Positions 27,571 through 36,933 of a stretch of DNA of 64,000 nt are shown here, one piece after another. The translations under genes and the position numbers were made by a program. The notes under the pieces were generated by a model. It saw only the letters and a list, made by a program, of their open reading frames with translations, was not told where the DNA came from and did not search any database. The DNA is from CAYNRE01 sp964399535 (lineage in GTDB: Bacteria > Planctomycetota > Planctomycetia > Pirellulales > CAYNRE01). Numbering within the stretch: position 1 is the first letter of the stretch; each line of letters begins with the position of its first letter. The stretch is taken from contig CAYNRE010000055.1 in the NCBI GenBank assembly GCA_964399535.1, positions 310,001 through 374,000 on the forward strand, in the 5' to 3' direction.

Positions 27571-27810
27571 TTAATAGTGGGGTGGCTGCTCCGCCCGCGG
27601 GTCGCGCTGTGCATCCTCGCCGGCCCGCAGATGCTCGACCTGGCGATGCAACCGAGACAGGGTCAGCTCCACCTGTTCCAGGGCCCTTTGCTGTTGGCGA
27701 ATGACCTGGTCGAGCGTCTGCACCGTCTGCTCCAGGTGCGTGAAAACCTCTTCCAGACGGGTAAGCCGCCGCAGGTGAAGTTCGCTGGATTGGCCCTCGG
27801 CGGGTGGCAT
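27571..27810 (-). CDS. slyX: SlyX family small coiled-coil protein
   Basis: The 79-residue protein is a single amphipathic coiled coil (LEEVFTHLEQTVQTLDQVIRQ, then QQRALEQVELTLSRLHRQVEHL) followed by a polar tail that ends in EQPPHY. The Pro-Pro-His-Tyr terminus is the hallmark of SlyX. The molecular role of SlyX is not established, although in enterobacteria the gene neighbours slyD. ATG 27810 removes an unrelated upstream extension of the frame that runs to 28017 and overlaps phhB. It is convergent with the TolC-like gene. Confidence 0.85.
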   Translation of the reverse strand: MPPAEGQSSELHLRRLTRLEEVFTHLEQTVQTLDQVIRQQQRALEQVELTLSRLHRQVEHLRAGEDAQRDPRAEQPPHY

Positions 27811-27950
27811 GGATGCGCTCCGATTGGCGTGAGTGGCGTTCTTCGTTCGGGCGGCGAACCTGCGCGCCGCCGTGGACCGTGCCCGCGCCGGGTGTCCACA
27901 GGGTGAGGACGGTCGGGCGGGGGGCCTCCGCGCGGCCAGCGCCGGTTCCT

Positions 27951-27959
27951 TGCTAGAAT
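27951..27959 (+). promoter_or_regulatory. Extended -10 promoter of phhB
   Basis: TGCTAGAAT matches the extended -10 form TGN-TATAAT with one mismatch in the hexamer. No -35 is evident 17 bases upstream, as is usual for extended -10 promoters. Transcription would begin near 27966, 36 bases before the ATG. Confidence 0.4.
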
Positions 27960-28001
27960 ACCAGGGGGATGTGCGACTCCTAAGGCGCGGAGGTGACAAA
28001 C

Positions 28002-28367
28002 ATGCAGACCAGAACACCGGGCGAGCTGCTTGCGCGGCGCTGCCTGCCTTGCGAAGGGGGGGTACAGCCCTGCACGCTCGGCCAGGCCGAGGACCAACTC
28101 GGCCGTCTGGAAGGTTGGCGGCTCGTCCGCGACGGCCAGCGGATTCGCAAAGAGTGGACCGTGAAAAACTTCATGGCCGGCATGGATTTCTTCCAGCGCG
28201 TGGCCGCCCTGGCCGAGGCCGAAGGGCACCACCCCGATCTGCACCTGGAAGGTTACCGGGGCTTGGCCATCGAAATCTGGACGCACGCGATCGGCGGGCT
28301 CTCGGAAAACGATTTCATCCTGGCCGCCAAAATCGACCAGTTGCCAATCGAATTGAAGAAGGCCTGA
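28002..28367 (+). CDS. phhB: 4a-hydroxytetrahydrobiopterin dehydratase (pterin carbinolamine dehydratase)
   Basis: The 121-residue protein has the PCD fold: an N-terminal helix and strand with GWRLVRDGQRIRKEWTVKNF, FFQRVAALAEAEGHHPDLHLEG with the catalytic His-His pair near residues 72-73, and the end IGGLSENDFILAAKID. It dehydrates the carbinolamine formed by aromatic amino acid hydroxylases, or acts in related molybdopterin-linked pathways. No hydroxylase is encoded nearby. ATG 28002 follows an excellent GGAGGTGA site by five bases. The last codons carry a 12-base direct repeat (TTGAAGAAGGCC) that recurs 18 bases later, just past the stop. It is convergent with the ketosynthase-like gene. 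Confidence 0.93.
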   Translation: MQTRTPGELLARRCLPCEGGVQPCTLGQAEDQLGRLEGWRLVRDGQRIRKEWTVKNFMAGMDFFQRVAALAEAEGHHPDLHLEGYRGLAIEIWTHAIGGLSENDFILAAKIDQLPIELKKA

Positions 28368-28433
28368 TTCTTGAAGAAGGCCAGGCCGTCGGCGCGAGTA
28401 CGCCAGCCGAACGCGGCCCTGTCCAAGGCGGGG

Positions 28434-29705
28434 CTAGGCCGCCGATACGATCAGCGCCGCGGCTTGGCCTACCCGGGTCAGGTTGACCGCCACCGCCGTT
28501 GGCGGGCGATCGGCCAGTCGCTGGCCTTCCACGATGGTCAGCGGGCAATCGGGGTCGGGCTGCTCGTAGTTCAGGGTCGGTGGTGGGGCATGGTCGGATA
28601 GTCGGAGCAAGCTGGCGACCAGCTCGACGACCCCTCCGGCGGCACCCAGGTTGCCAAAGTAGCTTTTCGGCGCGGTCACGGGCACCTTGGGCAACACCTG
28701 GCTCAGGGCCAGGGCCTCGGCGTGGTCGGCCCGGCGGGTGCTCAGCCCGTGGGCATTGATGTGGCCGATTGCCTGGGCAGGCGTGCCGGCCTCTTGCAGG
28801 GCCCGGTCGATGGCGCGGCCGAGGGCCGCGCTGCCGGGCAGGCCCTGCGACGAGCGGCCATCGCTGGCCGACGCGGCGCCCAGGATGCGACCATAAATCG
28901 TGGCGCCTCGTGCCAGGGCTCGCTCGGCGCTTTCCAGCACCAATACGGCGGCCCCCTCGCCGCGCACCTGTCCGTCGCGGCGGGCGTCGAACGGGCGCGA
29001 GGCCCGCTCGGGCTCTTCCACGCGGCTGGAAAGCTCATCGTTCAAGCTGGCCCGAACCCAATCCAACGGATGCAGCCGCGAGCTTGCGCCGCCGGCCAGC
29101 ATCACATCGGCCCGGCCCCGCTGAATCACCCGGGCCGCCTCGGTTACGGCCAGCAAGCTCGACAGCTCGTTGTGGTAGATCGTGTTATTGGGGCCCCGCG
29201 CGTCGTGCAGAATCGAGATGTGGCTGGCCAACATGTTGGGCAGCACTTTGAGGAACCCCAGCGGAAAGGCGGCCGACATTCCCTCGGCCGTGAACCGGCC
29301 CATTTGAAACTGGCCCGCGGCGTCGACCGACAGCCGGTAGCTGTCTGAAATCTCGGCCAGTTCGTTGCGCAGCGGATCGGCTCCGAGCACCACGCCCAGG
29401 CGTTCGGGGTCGACATCGCCCCCGGCCAGCCGGGCATCGTCCAAGGCCAGGCGAGCGGCGGAAACGGCCAGGATCGAATCGCGGGCCATCAGCTTCAGCA
29501 CTTTGCGCTGGGGCACGAACATCTTGGGGTCGAACTCGGGCACGATGCCCGCGATCGTCGGCGCCAACTCGGCCCGGCCAAAGCCGGTGAATCGCCGCAC
29601 GCCGCTTTGACCGCTTTCCAGCGCCGCGCGATAGGCTGCGTGGCCAATGCCCAGCGGGGAAAGCACCCCGATACCAGTAATCACAACCTCGCGAGGCGCA
29701 GTCAT
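28434..29705 (-). CDS. Beta-ketoacyl-ACP synthase homologue lacking catalytic residues
   Basis: The 423-residue protein aligns along its length with FabF-type condensing enzymes: VVITGIGVLSPLGIG, LPNMLASHISILHDARGPN, GRADVMLAGGAS, RPFDARRDGQVRGEGAAVLVLE and INAHGLSTRRADHAEA. By alignment with E. coli FabF, the nucleophile Cys163 (GPSISIATAC) is Glu180 here, the second active-site His (KSMTGH) is Asn352 in KSYFGN, and the gatekeeper loop GFGGTN reads RVGQAA. Only His319 of the triad remains. It therefore cannot condense by the normal mechanism; chain-length-factor-like partners have a comparable Cys loss (to Gln). A fatty-acid desaturase gene lies upstream on the same strand, 268 bp away, which hints at a lipid role. 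Confidence 0.85.
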   Translation of the reverse strand: MTAPREVVITGIGVLSPLGIGHAAYRAALESGQSGVRRFTGFGRAELAPTIAGIVPEFDPKMFVPQRKVLKLMARDSILAVSAARLALDDARLAGGDVDPERLGVVLGADPLRNELAEISDSYRLSVDAAGQFQMGRFTAEGMSAAFPLGFLKVLPNMLASHISILHDARGPNNTIYHNELSSLLAVTEAARVIQRGRADVMLAGGASSRLHPLDWVRASLNDELSSRVEEPERASRPFDARRDGQVRGEGAAVLVLESAERALARGATIYGRILGAASASDGRSSQGLPGSAALGRAIDRALQEAGTPAQAIGHINAHGLSTRRADHAEALALSQVLPKVPVTAPKSYFGNLGAAGGVVELVASLLRLSDHAPPPTLNYEQPDPDCPLTIVEGQRLADRPPTAVAVNLTRVGQAAALIVSAA

Positions 29706-29973
29706 GGTACAGGCAATCCTTCAAAGTCAGTTGGGCCCGACCGGCCGCCGCGGGCCTTGCCGCGGCCAGTCGACCCCGTCGAAGCGGGTGGGACTATCGG
29801 GCGGTGCTCGCAGCCGGTTGAGGCGAGCCGGAGCGACTCGATTCAACGTTCACCAACTGCCGAGCCTGGGGCTCGACACGACTCACCCAGCACCGACCAA
29901 GTCGCCGCCGGAGTGATCGCGTCCGTGCGAATCTCGCGGCCGGCGAAATCGCTTCCGCCGGGCGCGGACAATT

Positions 29974-30990
<1,017 letters not shown>

Positions 30991-31900
30991 TTGGAAGACC
31001 CCTTACAAAAGCACGCCCGGGCTACTCGAGCGAATCCGACCGCGAATGAAAAAGCAATTCCGACTGCTTGCCAGATCGACCCGCAGAAACCATTCGCCGA
31101 GCGGCTATCGGCAGCGCTCGCCGCGACCTGGTTTGTCGGTGGACCGACCCTTCGCAATTGGCGCCGTGGGATGACTGCTCATCTTCCCAGAGCCGCGTCG
31201 AAAGTCAACGCCCGAAACGGCTTCCGCACGCGCTACAGCTAGCTGAGCGTTGAGCGGTACGAGTTGTTACATCGTCACGGGCTCGGCCCACGGCCGAGCG
31301 TGAAACCTTTAGTCGGCAATACCCTTAGCCGCGTTCAAGTCGGGTAGCGGATCCGAGCCCGAGGGCGCGCCAGATGTGCTGGCTGGTCACACGGTGGCGG
31401 AAGCTGGGTAAATCAGATTGACCTTGCCGAATTGGGTGGCTGCTCGTTAGCCTCTGCCGAGGCGGAAACGATTCAGCCGCAAGATCGACCGACTGCGAGC
31501 CAGACGCCCTCGGGTGAGGGCTGCCAGGCTACCGCGCACCGAGAGAGGTCAAGGATGACCGAATCGAATCGCCCGGTTTCGTCGCCAGCCGCCCCCCCGC
31601 GAGCGGCCACGAGCCCGGCCTCGACTTCGCCGCGAGTTCTGCGAATCGACGCGGGCCAAACTGGCCCCCGCCGCCCCTGGCTGTTGGCCGCCGGCGGCAA
31701 GCCCTAGGGGTGGCCTGTGCCCCCTTCTGTGTGGGCTGAGAATTCGCAACTGGATGGGCGCCGGCCCGGGCGGCGAATCGCTCCCGGCCAGGTCATCCAA
31801 GTCTTGGGACCTTCCCGCGACCGGCCAGCAGCGAACACCCGCGCAAGTCAACCGCCGCGCGCAAGATGCGACCGACGCCCCAGGGTGGCGCCACGGCCCG
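30991..31900. other. Gene-poor region, 910 bp
   Basis: This is the longest gap in the window. It separates the desaturase promoter side from the stop of the S1 protein. It holds a 12-bp hairpin with a two-base bulge at 31275-31303 (TCAC then GCTCGGCC, pairing with GGCCGAGC and GTGA around CAC). It also holds a 50-codon open frame at 31556-31707 with a passable GAGGTCAAGG site. The Pro/Ser/Ala-rich peptide has no recognisable feature and is probably not a gene. No RNA gene or mobile element was recognised. Confidence 0.45.
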
Positions 31901-33709
31901 CTACCACTTCAAGCCAAACTTGTCGCCGCCGGTTGGGCCGCCGATGCCCCCCTTGAGTGTCGCGGGCGACTTGCGGCGCACGGGTTCCGCCGCGGCCGCA
32001 TCGTCTTGCACCTCTGGCTCGGCGGCGGCCGCCGGCTCGGGCCGGGCCTGAATCGCCTTCATCGATAGGCTCATCCGCTGCGCCTCGGGATCGAGCGAAA
32101 GCACCTTGGCTTCGACTGTCTGACCCGGTTGCACCACGTCGCTGACGCGGAACACCCGCTTGTGGTCGAGCTCGGAAATGTGGACCAGCCCTTCCACCCC
32201 GGGCTCGATCTGCACGAACGCGCCGAAATCCATCAACTTGGTCACCGTACCGCGTACCCGGCTGCTGACCGGATACTTCTGGGCGGCTTGGACCCAGGGG
32301 TTTTCGATCAGGTCGCGCAGGCTGAGGCTGATTTTGCCCGTGTCGGGGTCGATCTTCTGCACCTTGACGCTGACCTTTTGTCCGACTTCGAGCACCTCGC
32401 TGGGGTGCTTGACGCGCTGCCAGCCAAGCTGGCTTACGTGAATCAGGCCGTCGACGCCCCCCAGATCGACAAAGGCGCCGAAGTCGCGCAGGTTGCGGAC
32501 GATGGCATCGCGCACTTGTCCGGGAGCCAGCTCGGCGAGCAGCTTTCGCTTGGCCTCGGCCTGGTCTTTTTCGAGCATGGCCCGGCGGCTGAGCACCAGG
32601 TTGCGCTTCGAGGGATTGGCCTCGGTGACCAGGCAGGGCCAGCGCTCGCCCACGAACTGTGAAAAATCTTCCACCCGATACAGCGAAACCTGGCCGGCCG
32701 GAATGAACCCGCGCAGGTTGCCTACCTCGCACTCCAGGCCGCCCTTGTTGTGGCCGGTGATGCGGGCCTCGACGACGAGCCCCTCTTCGACCTGGCTCCA
32801 GTCGCCAACATCGACGGTGCCCCCGGGAAGCGAGAGGTCGAACAAGCCCTCTTCCGCGTCGAAGCGGCGAACGACCACTTCGACCACCGTTCCCGGGGCC
32901 GGCGCTTCGGCGAACTGCGCCAACGGAAGCGCCCCTTGATCGCGTCCGCCCAGATCGATGAAGACCAAGTCGCGATGCACGCTCACCACCTGGCCGCGGC
33001 GCCGCTGATCGGGCGCTAGCTCGACCGCGGGCGCGGCGACCGCGTCGGAGTCGATCAGTGAATCGAGCGACGCCTCGCCCAGGGCCTCGGCCAGTTCCGC
33101 CTCGAGGTCCGCCGAGAGGGCCGCGCGAATGTTGGGTACTTCGATCTGCCGCGTGTATTGCTCCACTTGCGGGCGCTGCTTGCCGGGGCGCTTGCCGCGG
33201 GACAGCTTCTGGCCCAGTTCCGCTTCGCGGTCCGCCGCGGTTGCGAGCGTCGCCGGAGCGGGTGTCGCTGGAGCGGGTGCCAACGATGCCGCGCTTGCCG
33301 TGTCGGCCGCCGGCTGGGTAGTTGCGCCGAGCGAACCGACTGCCGAAGCGCTGGGTTCAGCGTCGACTGGGGCCGGCGGCGGGCTGGCTGGGGCGGAGCT
33401 GATCGGCGAAGAGCTGATCGGCGCGGAGCTAGCCGCCGTGGGGCCGGTCGGGGTTGGCGTCGCGCTCAACGCGGCAGCCGGCGCGGAGGCGGACGCCGGA
33501 ACTGCCGCCGCGGAGGCAACGGGTACCACGACCGGAGCCCGCAGCATCTCTGGCTGAGGATGCGGCGGCAGTACTCGGGTATTGCCGGTTCGCTGCGACC
33601 CGATTTTGATCCGAGGACGCTCGGCGGGCGGCTCGGACTTGGCGGGATTGGACTCGGAAGTGCTGCCGACGGGCGCCGAATCGGGCGCGGGATCAATAGG
33701 ACTGGGCAT
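31901..33709 (-). CDS. Protein with four S1 RNA-binding domains
   Basis: The 602-residue protein begins with about 180 low-complexity Ala/Pro/Ser/Thr residues and a short linker with GKRPGKQRPQVEQYTRQIEVP. Four S1 OB-folds follow. The first starts at RRGQVVSVHRDLVFIDLGG near residue 235. The last two are canonical, with FGAFVDLGGVDGLIHVSQL and FGAFVQIEPGVEGLVHISEL, and end near residue 570. It resembles ribosomal protein S1 and likely binds mRNA on the ribosome, but bacterial RpsA usually has six domains (four to six across phyla) and no such N-terminal extension. I therefore leave the symbol empty; another RpsA may exist elsewhere. It is transcribed divergently from the gene at 34045. Confidence 0.85.
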   Translation of the reverse strand: MPSPIDPAPDSAPVGSTSESNPAKSEPPAERPRIKIGSQRTGNTRVLPPHPQPEMLRAPVVVPVASAAAVPASASAPAAALSATPTPTGPTAASSAPISSSPISSAPASPPPAPVDAEPSASAVGSLGATTQPAADTASAASLAPAPATPAPATLATAADREAELGQKLSRGKRPGKQRPQVEQYTRQIEVPNIRAALSADLEAELAEALGEASLDSLIDSDAVAAPAVELAPDQRRRGQVVSVHRDLVFIDLGGRDQGALPLAQFAEAPAPGTVVEVVVRRFDAEEGLFDLSLPGGTVDVGDWSQVEEGLVVEARITGHNKGGLECEVGNLRGFIPAGQVSLYRVEDFSQFVGERWPCLVTEANPSKRNLVLSRRAMLEKDQAEAKRKLLAELAPGQVRDAIVRNLRDFGAFVDLGGVDGLIHVSQLGWQRVKHPSEVLEVGQKVSVKVQKIDPDTGKISLSLRDLIENPWVQAAQKYPVSSRVRGTVTKLMDFGAFVQIEPGVEGLVHISELDHKRVFRVSDVVQPGQTVEAKVLSLDPEAQRMSLSMKAIQARPEPAAAAEPEVQDDAAAAEPVRRKSPATLKGGIGGPTGGDKFGLKW

Positions 33710-34044
33710 GCCTAATCGCAGTGAAACAGGGCACAGAACGAGTTAACAGAAGGCAGCGCAATCGGCGAGCGACCCGTTCGTTTGACCGCTCACCGGCGTC
33801 TGGCGACCGCGGCGATACCGTTGCGGTGCAGAGTGCCTGAATTCATCGCCGGCAACGTCGAAGCCCGGCCTGGCCTTGGCGGCTTTCCAGGTCGACTGCG
33901 AGCTCCGCGACGCCTAAAACCACGGTCAGTCTAGCAACGTTGCCGGGCCTGGGGTAGCGTCGAACCGGTCCGCGGCGCGGGCGGTTTTTTCCAGAACGCC
34001 TGGGTTGGCCCGAGGGTGCCCGGCCGGACCACGGAGGAGGATTC
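33710..34044. other. Divergent intergenic region, 335 bp
   Basis: It must contain the promoters of the S1 protein (minus) and the gene at 34045 (plus). I see no well-matched sigma-70 or sigma-54 element and no repeat. A strong GGAGGAGG ribosome site lies at its right end, before the ATG of the unknown gene. Confidence 0.4.
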
Positions 34045-34650
34045 ATGGCATCGCCCGCGAGTTGCGAATATGGGCCGGAATTGGCCCTGCTCCTGGCCGA
34101 CGGTACCGCACCGGAACTAGGGATCGGGCGGCCCTCGCCGGATCGGGGCCGGATGCTGTCGGCGATGACGCCGGAGCGGCTTTGCGCCCCCCACTCGGTT
34201 GTGGATCGGTCGATGGCCCAAAGCGCCCTCTCGGGGCTGTGGCTGTACTTCGATTTTCTCGCGGAGTCTCACCAGATTTGCCAGGAAATCGAGAATTCGA
34301 CCGGCAGCTACTGGCACGCGATTCTGCACCGCCGCGAAGGGGATTTCAGCAACGCCCGGTACTGGCTGCGTCGAGCGGTTAATCACCCGGCCTGGGAGGC
34401 GATCGGCGAGCGGCTGGAGCAGGACGCCGAGAGGTCGAAAGCGGAAGACGGAAAAATAATTCGAGAACTTTTTTTGCCCTGGGACCCATCGGTCTTGGTT
34501 GATGCGTGTGAGGCCCGACAGAACGGGCGCGTCCGTTTTTCGGGGGGGTGGAACCCGGACGGCATCTTGCTGCGAGACATTGCTTTACGCGAATGGGAGG
34601 GGTTGTTCCAGTTCAGCTTTCGTGCGGCGACAGGCCTGTCCAAGGGCTGA
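34045..34650 (+). CDS. Conserved protein of unknown function
   Basis: The 201-residue protein has no signal peptide or membrane helix. Its middle part (LWLYFDFLAESHQICQEI, then STGSYWHAILHRREGDFSNARYWLRRA) contains a Trp/His/Arg-rich motif that I recall from planctomycete and Verrucomicrobia proteins of unknown role; the residues WHAIxHRREGDxxNAxYW recur there. It is probably a soluble helical protein. The start follows GGAGGAGG by six bases, so expression may be good. Downstream lies the promoter region of marR. Confidence 0.75.
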   Translation: MASPASCEYGPELALLLADGTAPELGIGRPSPDRGRMLSAMTPERLCAPHSVVDRSMAQSALSGLWLYFDFLAESHQICQEIENSTGSYWHAILHRREGDFSNARYWLRRAVNHPAWEAIGERLEQDAERSKAEDGKIIRELFLPWDPSVLVDACEARQNGRVRFSGGWNPDGILLRDIALREWEGLFQFSFRAATGLSKG

Positions 34651-34694
34651 AACGGGACCCGGTTTTTCGACGCTAGTCTAATCCAGATAGGGGC

Positions 34695-34752
34695 TTGCAT
34701 AAGCAAACTGTAATTAGATTCTGCTTGCCCGCGGGAATGTTTCGCATAGAAT
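34695..34752 (+). promoter_or_regulatory. Promoter and inverted repeat upstream of marR
   Basis: TTGCCC (34725-34730) and TAGAAT (34747-34752), 16 bases apart, form a plausible sigma-70 promoter with a start near 34759 and a 140-base leader. Just upstream is an AT-rich inverted repeat, TTGC-ATAA-GCAA (34695-34706). MarR proteins usually bind such short palindromes over their own promoters, so autoregulation is a reasonable inference, though the repeat is short. Confidence 0.4.
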
Positions 34753-34899
34753 CCGTAGCGCACAAACAGTTCGGCTGAAGTGGCATGCTGCGGGCGTGCC
34801 CAGCGTTAGGTGGTTGGTCGAGCCGACCTCTGGTTGCGTCGGCGTCAACGCAAGGCGGCATCCCGCTCGCGGGCTGTCACGGCACTAGGACCAAGGCAA

Positions 34900-35397
34900 A
34901 TGTTGCAATTCGACTTTGAACGGAGCGTGGGATACTGGATTTTCGCCACGGCGCACGAATTGGCCTGTGCCATGAACGAAGAGCTTCAATCGCACGGGAT
35001 TACGCATCGCCAATGGGAGGTGCTGGCCTGGCTTTCCTACGAATCCGATCTGTCGCAAAGCGAATTGGCCAGTCGAATGGGCATCGAAGCTCCCACGCTG
35101 GTGGGGGTGCTCGATCGCATGGAGCGCGACGGCTGGATTCAGCGGGTTCCGAGCGAATCGGACCGCCGCAAGAAGCTGATCCGCCCGACGGACCGGGTCG
35201 AGCCGCTCTGGAATCAGATGGTTATGTGCGGTCTGCGGGTTCGCTCCAAGGCCACCCAGGGAATGACCACGGAAGAACTAGAGCAATTGCGGACCACGTT
35301 GCGTAAAATGCGTAAGAATCTGGGGCACCAGCCCGGGCGTCCGGGTGCGGTTGAAAAGGCAGTCCAAGCACCTGAGCCGGCCAGCGCATCGGCTTAG
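34900..35397 (+). CDS. MarR family transcriptional regulator
   Basis: The 165-residue protein is a winged-helix repressor: a dimerisation helix at the N-terminus (VGYWIFATAHELACAMNEEL), a helix-turn-helix (LSQSELASRMGIEAPTLVGVLDRMERDGWI, residues about 52-81) and a wing with SESDRRKKLIRPT, typical of MarR. A C-terminal helix and a Pro/Ala-rich tail follow. MarR proteins respond to phenolic or oxidative signals and often control adjacent efflux genes. The RND adaptor starts 113 bases downstream on the same strand. The start is ATG 34900 with a modest AAGG site; the frame is open further upstream without similarity. Confidence 0.9.
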   Translation: MLQFDFERSVGYWIFATAHELACAMNEELQSHGITHRQWEVLAWLSYESDLSQSELASRMGIEAPTLVGVLDRMERDGWIQRVPSESDRRKKLIRPTDRVEPLWNQMVMCGLRVRSKATQGMTTEELEQLRTTLRKMRKNLGHQPGRPGAVEKAVQAPEPASASA

Positions 35398-35510
35398 CGT
35401 CGCCAGTGGCGGCCCGCTGGCCAGGGTCTGGCTGGGCCGCTGATGGACGACGCCTGCGGCTGGCCGACCCACGAGTCGCCCTTCCGCCGCACCGCCGAGG
35501 CCCCCTGGCG

Positions 35511-36851
35511 ATGAATTTCTCCAGCATCCTTCGATCCGGCTGGCTCGCCGCCATTGGGATTTTAGGCACCGCGCTGGGCTGCGCGCGCACGGAAGCCCCT
35601 CCGCCTCTGCCTCCGCAGCTTCAGGTGCGCGTGGTGCCCGTAACGCGGGGCCTGGTCGAGCCGGTGGTTCCCCTGGTGGGAACCGTGCTTCCGGTCGACG
35701 TGAGCCGTGTGGCCGCCGGCGCTGCCGGCAAGGTCGTGGCTTATCCCTTTCGCGAAGGCGCCTTTGTGGCCCAGGACGAGGTTCTGGCCCAACTGCGCGA
35801 TATCACGCTACAGATCCAGATCGAGGGCGCCCGTCAGCTTTTGCGTGAAAAGCAGGAGCTGCTCACCCAGTTCAAAGCGGGCTACCGCCAGGAAGAAATA
35901 GCCCAGGCCGAGGCCAAGATGCGGGCCGCCGACGCCACGCTGCAGTTTTCCGAATCGAACTTGCGGCGCACTCAAGAGTTGTACAACCGCCCGAATCGCA
36001 CGGTCAGTGAACAAGAGCTGGAGAAGGCCCAGTACGAGCGAGACCGGGCAGCCCAGGATCTGGCCTCGGCCGAGGCCGATTTTCAGTTGAAGAAGGCGGG
36101 CTACCGGTCCGAAGAGATTGCCGCGCAGCAGGCCGCGGTGGCGGCTGCCGAGCAAGTAGTGGCCGAGCTGAACGACGAGCTGGAAAAGCGCACGATTCGC
36201 GCGCCGTTCTCGGGTTACCTGGTGAAGAAACAAGCCGAGGTCGGCGAGTGGATCGACATGGGGGGCGAGGTGGCCACGCTGGCGCGACTGGACGAAGTGG
36301 AGATTCGCGTCAACGTCGAGGAAGCATTCGTTCACGAGATTCGTCCCGATCAGGCGGTCGAAGTAGCGATCGATGCCCTGCCGGGGGAAACGTTTCAAGG
36401 TACCGTCCGCAACCTGGTGCCGCGCGCGGAATGGCAAAGCGGCAGCCGCAGCTTTCCGGTCATCGTGCGCGTGACCAACCCCTTGCGCGACGGTCGCCCG
36501 CAGTTGCAAGAGGGGATGGTGGCCCGGATCACGTTTCGTGGGGCGGCTCGCGAGGCACTGCTGGCGCACAAAGACGCGATCATTCGCACTCCGGAAAAGT
36601 CGACGGTTTACGTGGTGGGGCCCGACTCGACTGCCCGGCCGGTGGAAGTGGTCGAAGGGCTTTCCCGAGGTGAGTTCATCGAGGTGCGCGGCGCGCTGAC
36701 CGAGGGCGACCTGCTCGCCACCGAGGGGGCCGAGCGGTTGAAACCCTACGTGCAAGTGGCCGTTATCGACCCACCGCCGACGTCGTCCGACAGCCCGGCC
36801 AGCCAGGCATCGCGCCAGGAAGCACCGGCGCAACCCTCGGGTGGCGATTGA
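35511..36851 (+). CDS. RND efflux periplasmic adaptor (lipoprotein)
   Basis: The 446-residue HlyD/AcrA-type membrane fusion protein has a lipoprotein signal with lipobox LGTALGC and should be lipid-anchored to the inner membrane. The order of domains is beta-barrel strand and lipoyl half (VSRVAAGAAGKVVAYPFREGAFV, residues 65-87), alpha-hairpin (about 100-225, with EIAQAEAKMRAADATLQF and EEIAAQQAAVAAAEQVVAEL), second lipoyl half (IRAPFSGYLVKKQAEVGEW), and barrel and membrane-proximal domains. It bridges the RND pump encoded 82 bases downstream to an outer-membrane channel. Marked by marR upstream, the three genes form a regulated efflux unit. Confidence 0.9.
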   Translation: MNFSSILRSGWLAAIGILGTALGCARTEAPPPLPPQLQVRVVPVTRGLVEPVVPLVGTVLPVDVSRVAAGAAGKVVAYPFREGAFVAQDEVLAQLRDITLQIQIEGARQLLREKQELLTQFKAGYRQEEIAQAEAKMRAADATLQFSESNLRRTQELYNRPNRTVSEQELEKAQYERDRAAQDLASAEADFQLKKAGYRSEEIAAQQAAVAAAEQVVAELNDELEKRTIRAPFSGYLVKKQAEVGEWIDMGGEVATLARLDEVEIRVNVEEAFVHEIRPDQAVEVAIDALPGETFQGTVRNLVPRAEWQSGSRSFPVIVRVTNPLRDGRPQLQEGMVARITFRGAAREALLAHKDAIIRTPEKSTVYVVGPDSTARPVEVVEGLSRGEFIEVRGALTEGDLLATEGAERLKPYVQVAVIDPPPTSSDSPASQASRQEAPAQPSGGD

Positions 36852-36933
36852 GCGTGTCTGGCCGGGCCCCGAGCGGGCCCGATCGGCCGGTATTTGCTGG
36901 CCATCCCCTTTGCTCTAGCGAGAGACCACGGCG

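Noticed and set aside
31556..31707. A 50-codon frame with GAGGTCAAGG upstream
   Set aside because: The Pro/Ser/Ala-rich peptide has no recognisable feature or context; kept only as a note on the 910-bp gap.
31901..33709. Calling the S1 protein rpsA
   Set aside because: Four domains could fit, but the long low-complexity N-terminus and the unknown genome content make the symbol unsafe.
34783..34800. TGGCATG...GGGCG as a sigma-54 site for marR
   Set aside because: Spacing fits, but the -12 half lacks TGC; the sigma-70 pair at 34725-34752 is a better candidate.
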